Program-made: the position numbers and the translations under genes | Notes under the pieces: model-generated | Databases searched by the model: none | What the model was told of the DNA's origin: nothing | The model's input: the letters and a program-made list of their open reading frames with translations, nothing else | In this document: positions 6,839 to 7,068 of the stretch, one piece after another | Layout: each line of letters begins with the position of its first letter | Numbering within the stretch: the first letter of the stretch is position 1 | From: SCTG01 sp964384595 | Lineage (GTDB): Bacteria; Nitrospirota; Nitrospiria; Nitrospirales; NS-4 | Direction: 5' to 3' | Assembly (NCBI GenBank): GCA_964384595.1 | Contig: CAYLLY010000107.1 | Span: forward strand, 1-7,068 | DNA: 7,068 bases

Positions 6839-7068
6839 GGTTTATTCCCGCAGCCGGTATTCTCTCGATGAAGTGCGTCGAACGCCTCGACCGCGCGGCT
6901 CAGCGAAAAGCGTTCTTCAATGCGCCGGCGCGCCCGCCTCCCGCGCTCAACTCGCTGCGCCGGCGGCTCATTCAACAGGGTGGTGATCGCAGCGGCCAGC
7001 GCCGCCGGGTCGCGCGTGGGAACGACCAGTCCGGTGTCTCCAATGATTCTGGCGGCATCCCCGACATC
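6835..7068 (-). CDS. Glycosyltransferase family 4, C-terminal end only (cut by window edge)
   Basis: Reading in from the right edge gives 77 residues and a TGA stop at 6837-6835. The segment holds the end of a GT-B donor domain: IIGDTGLVVPTRDPAALAAA (residues 8-27), AITTLL at 27-32, then a basic stretch rich in Arg (about 39-50) and the terminal helix ERFSLSRAVEAFDALH (52-67) that normally folds back onto the N-terminal domain in GT4 enzymes. The N-terminal domain and the EX7E motif lie upstream of the window, so donor and acceptor cannot be inferred. The pattern G-D-T-G-(L/I)-(V/L)-V-P followed by AITTLL matches the complete GT4 gene at 5435-4296. The next gene begins 13 bases downstream. 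The family call rests on a short piece but the pattern is characteristic. Confidence 0.82.
   Translation of the reverse strand, partial: DVGDAARIIGDTGLVVPTRDPAALAAAITTLLNEPPAQRVERGRRARRRIEERFSLSRAVEAFDALHRENTGCGNKP

Overview
This window is a slice from the middle of a surface-polysaccharide (O-antigen or lipopolysaccharide-type) biosynthesis operon. Every gene I can support lies on the minus strand, so transcription runs from base 7068 down to base 1. The GC content is high (roughly 60-66% in most genes) and the lipid-carrier and ligase-type enzymes point to a Gram-negative bacterium. I cannot fix the phylum from sequence alone; high-GC lineages such as Proteobacteria or Nitrospirota would all fit.

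In transcription order the genes are: the C-terminal end of a GT-B (family 4) glycosyltransferase (7068-6835); a polytopic ArnT/PMT-like GT-C membrane glycosyltransferase (6821-5448); a complete family-4 glycosyltransferase (5435-4296); a WbpV-like NAD-dependent sugar epimerase/reductase (4294-3305); a WbpL/WecA-like polyprenyl-phosphate sugar-phosphate transferase (3308-2232); a WaaL/Wzy-type O-antigen ligase or polymerase (2259-970); and the N-terminal half of a WbpM/CapD-like UDP-sugar 4,6-dehydratase (951-1). Both end genes are cut by the window edge. Gaps between genes are 13, 12, 1 and 18 bases, and two junctions overlap (4 and 28 bases). This is one tightly coupled unit, with no room for internal promoters or terminators outside coding sequence.

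How the genes fit together (inference from family knowledge): the WbpM-like protein would convert UDP-GlcNAc to its 4-keto-6-deoxy form. The WbpV-like protein would reduce it to a UDP-2-acetamido-2,6-dideoxy sugar (QuiNAc/FucNAc type). The WbpL-like protein would load this sugar, as the phosphate, onto undecaprenyl phosphate. The family-4 glycosyltransferases would extend the repeat on the cytoplasmic face. The GT-C enzyme probably adds a sugar on the periplasmic face, and the WaaL/Wzy-type protein would polymerise the chain or transfer it to lipid A-core.

I found no RNA genes, mobile elements, CRISPR arrays, repeats or terminators, and nothing that looks like a wholly new system. The points worth a second look are the ligase gene placed between wbpL and wbpM with visibly lower GC, an ATGA/TTGA start region with a six-codon mini-ORF before the GT-C gene, and the frequent non-ATG starts.
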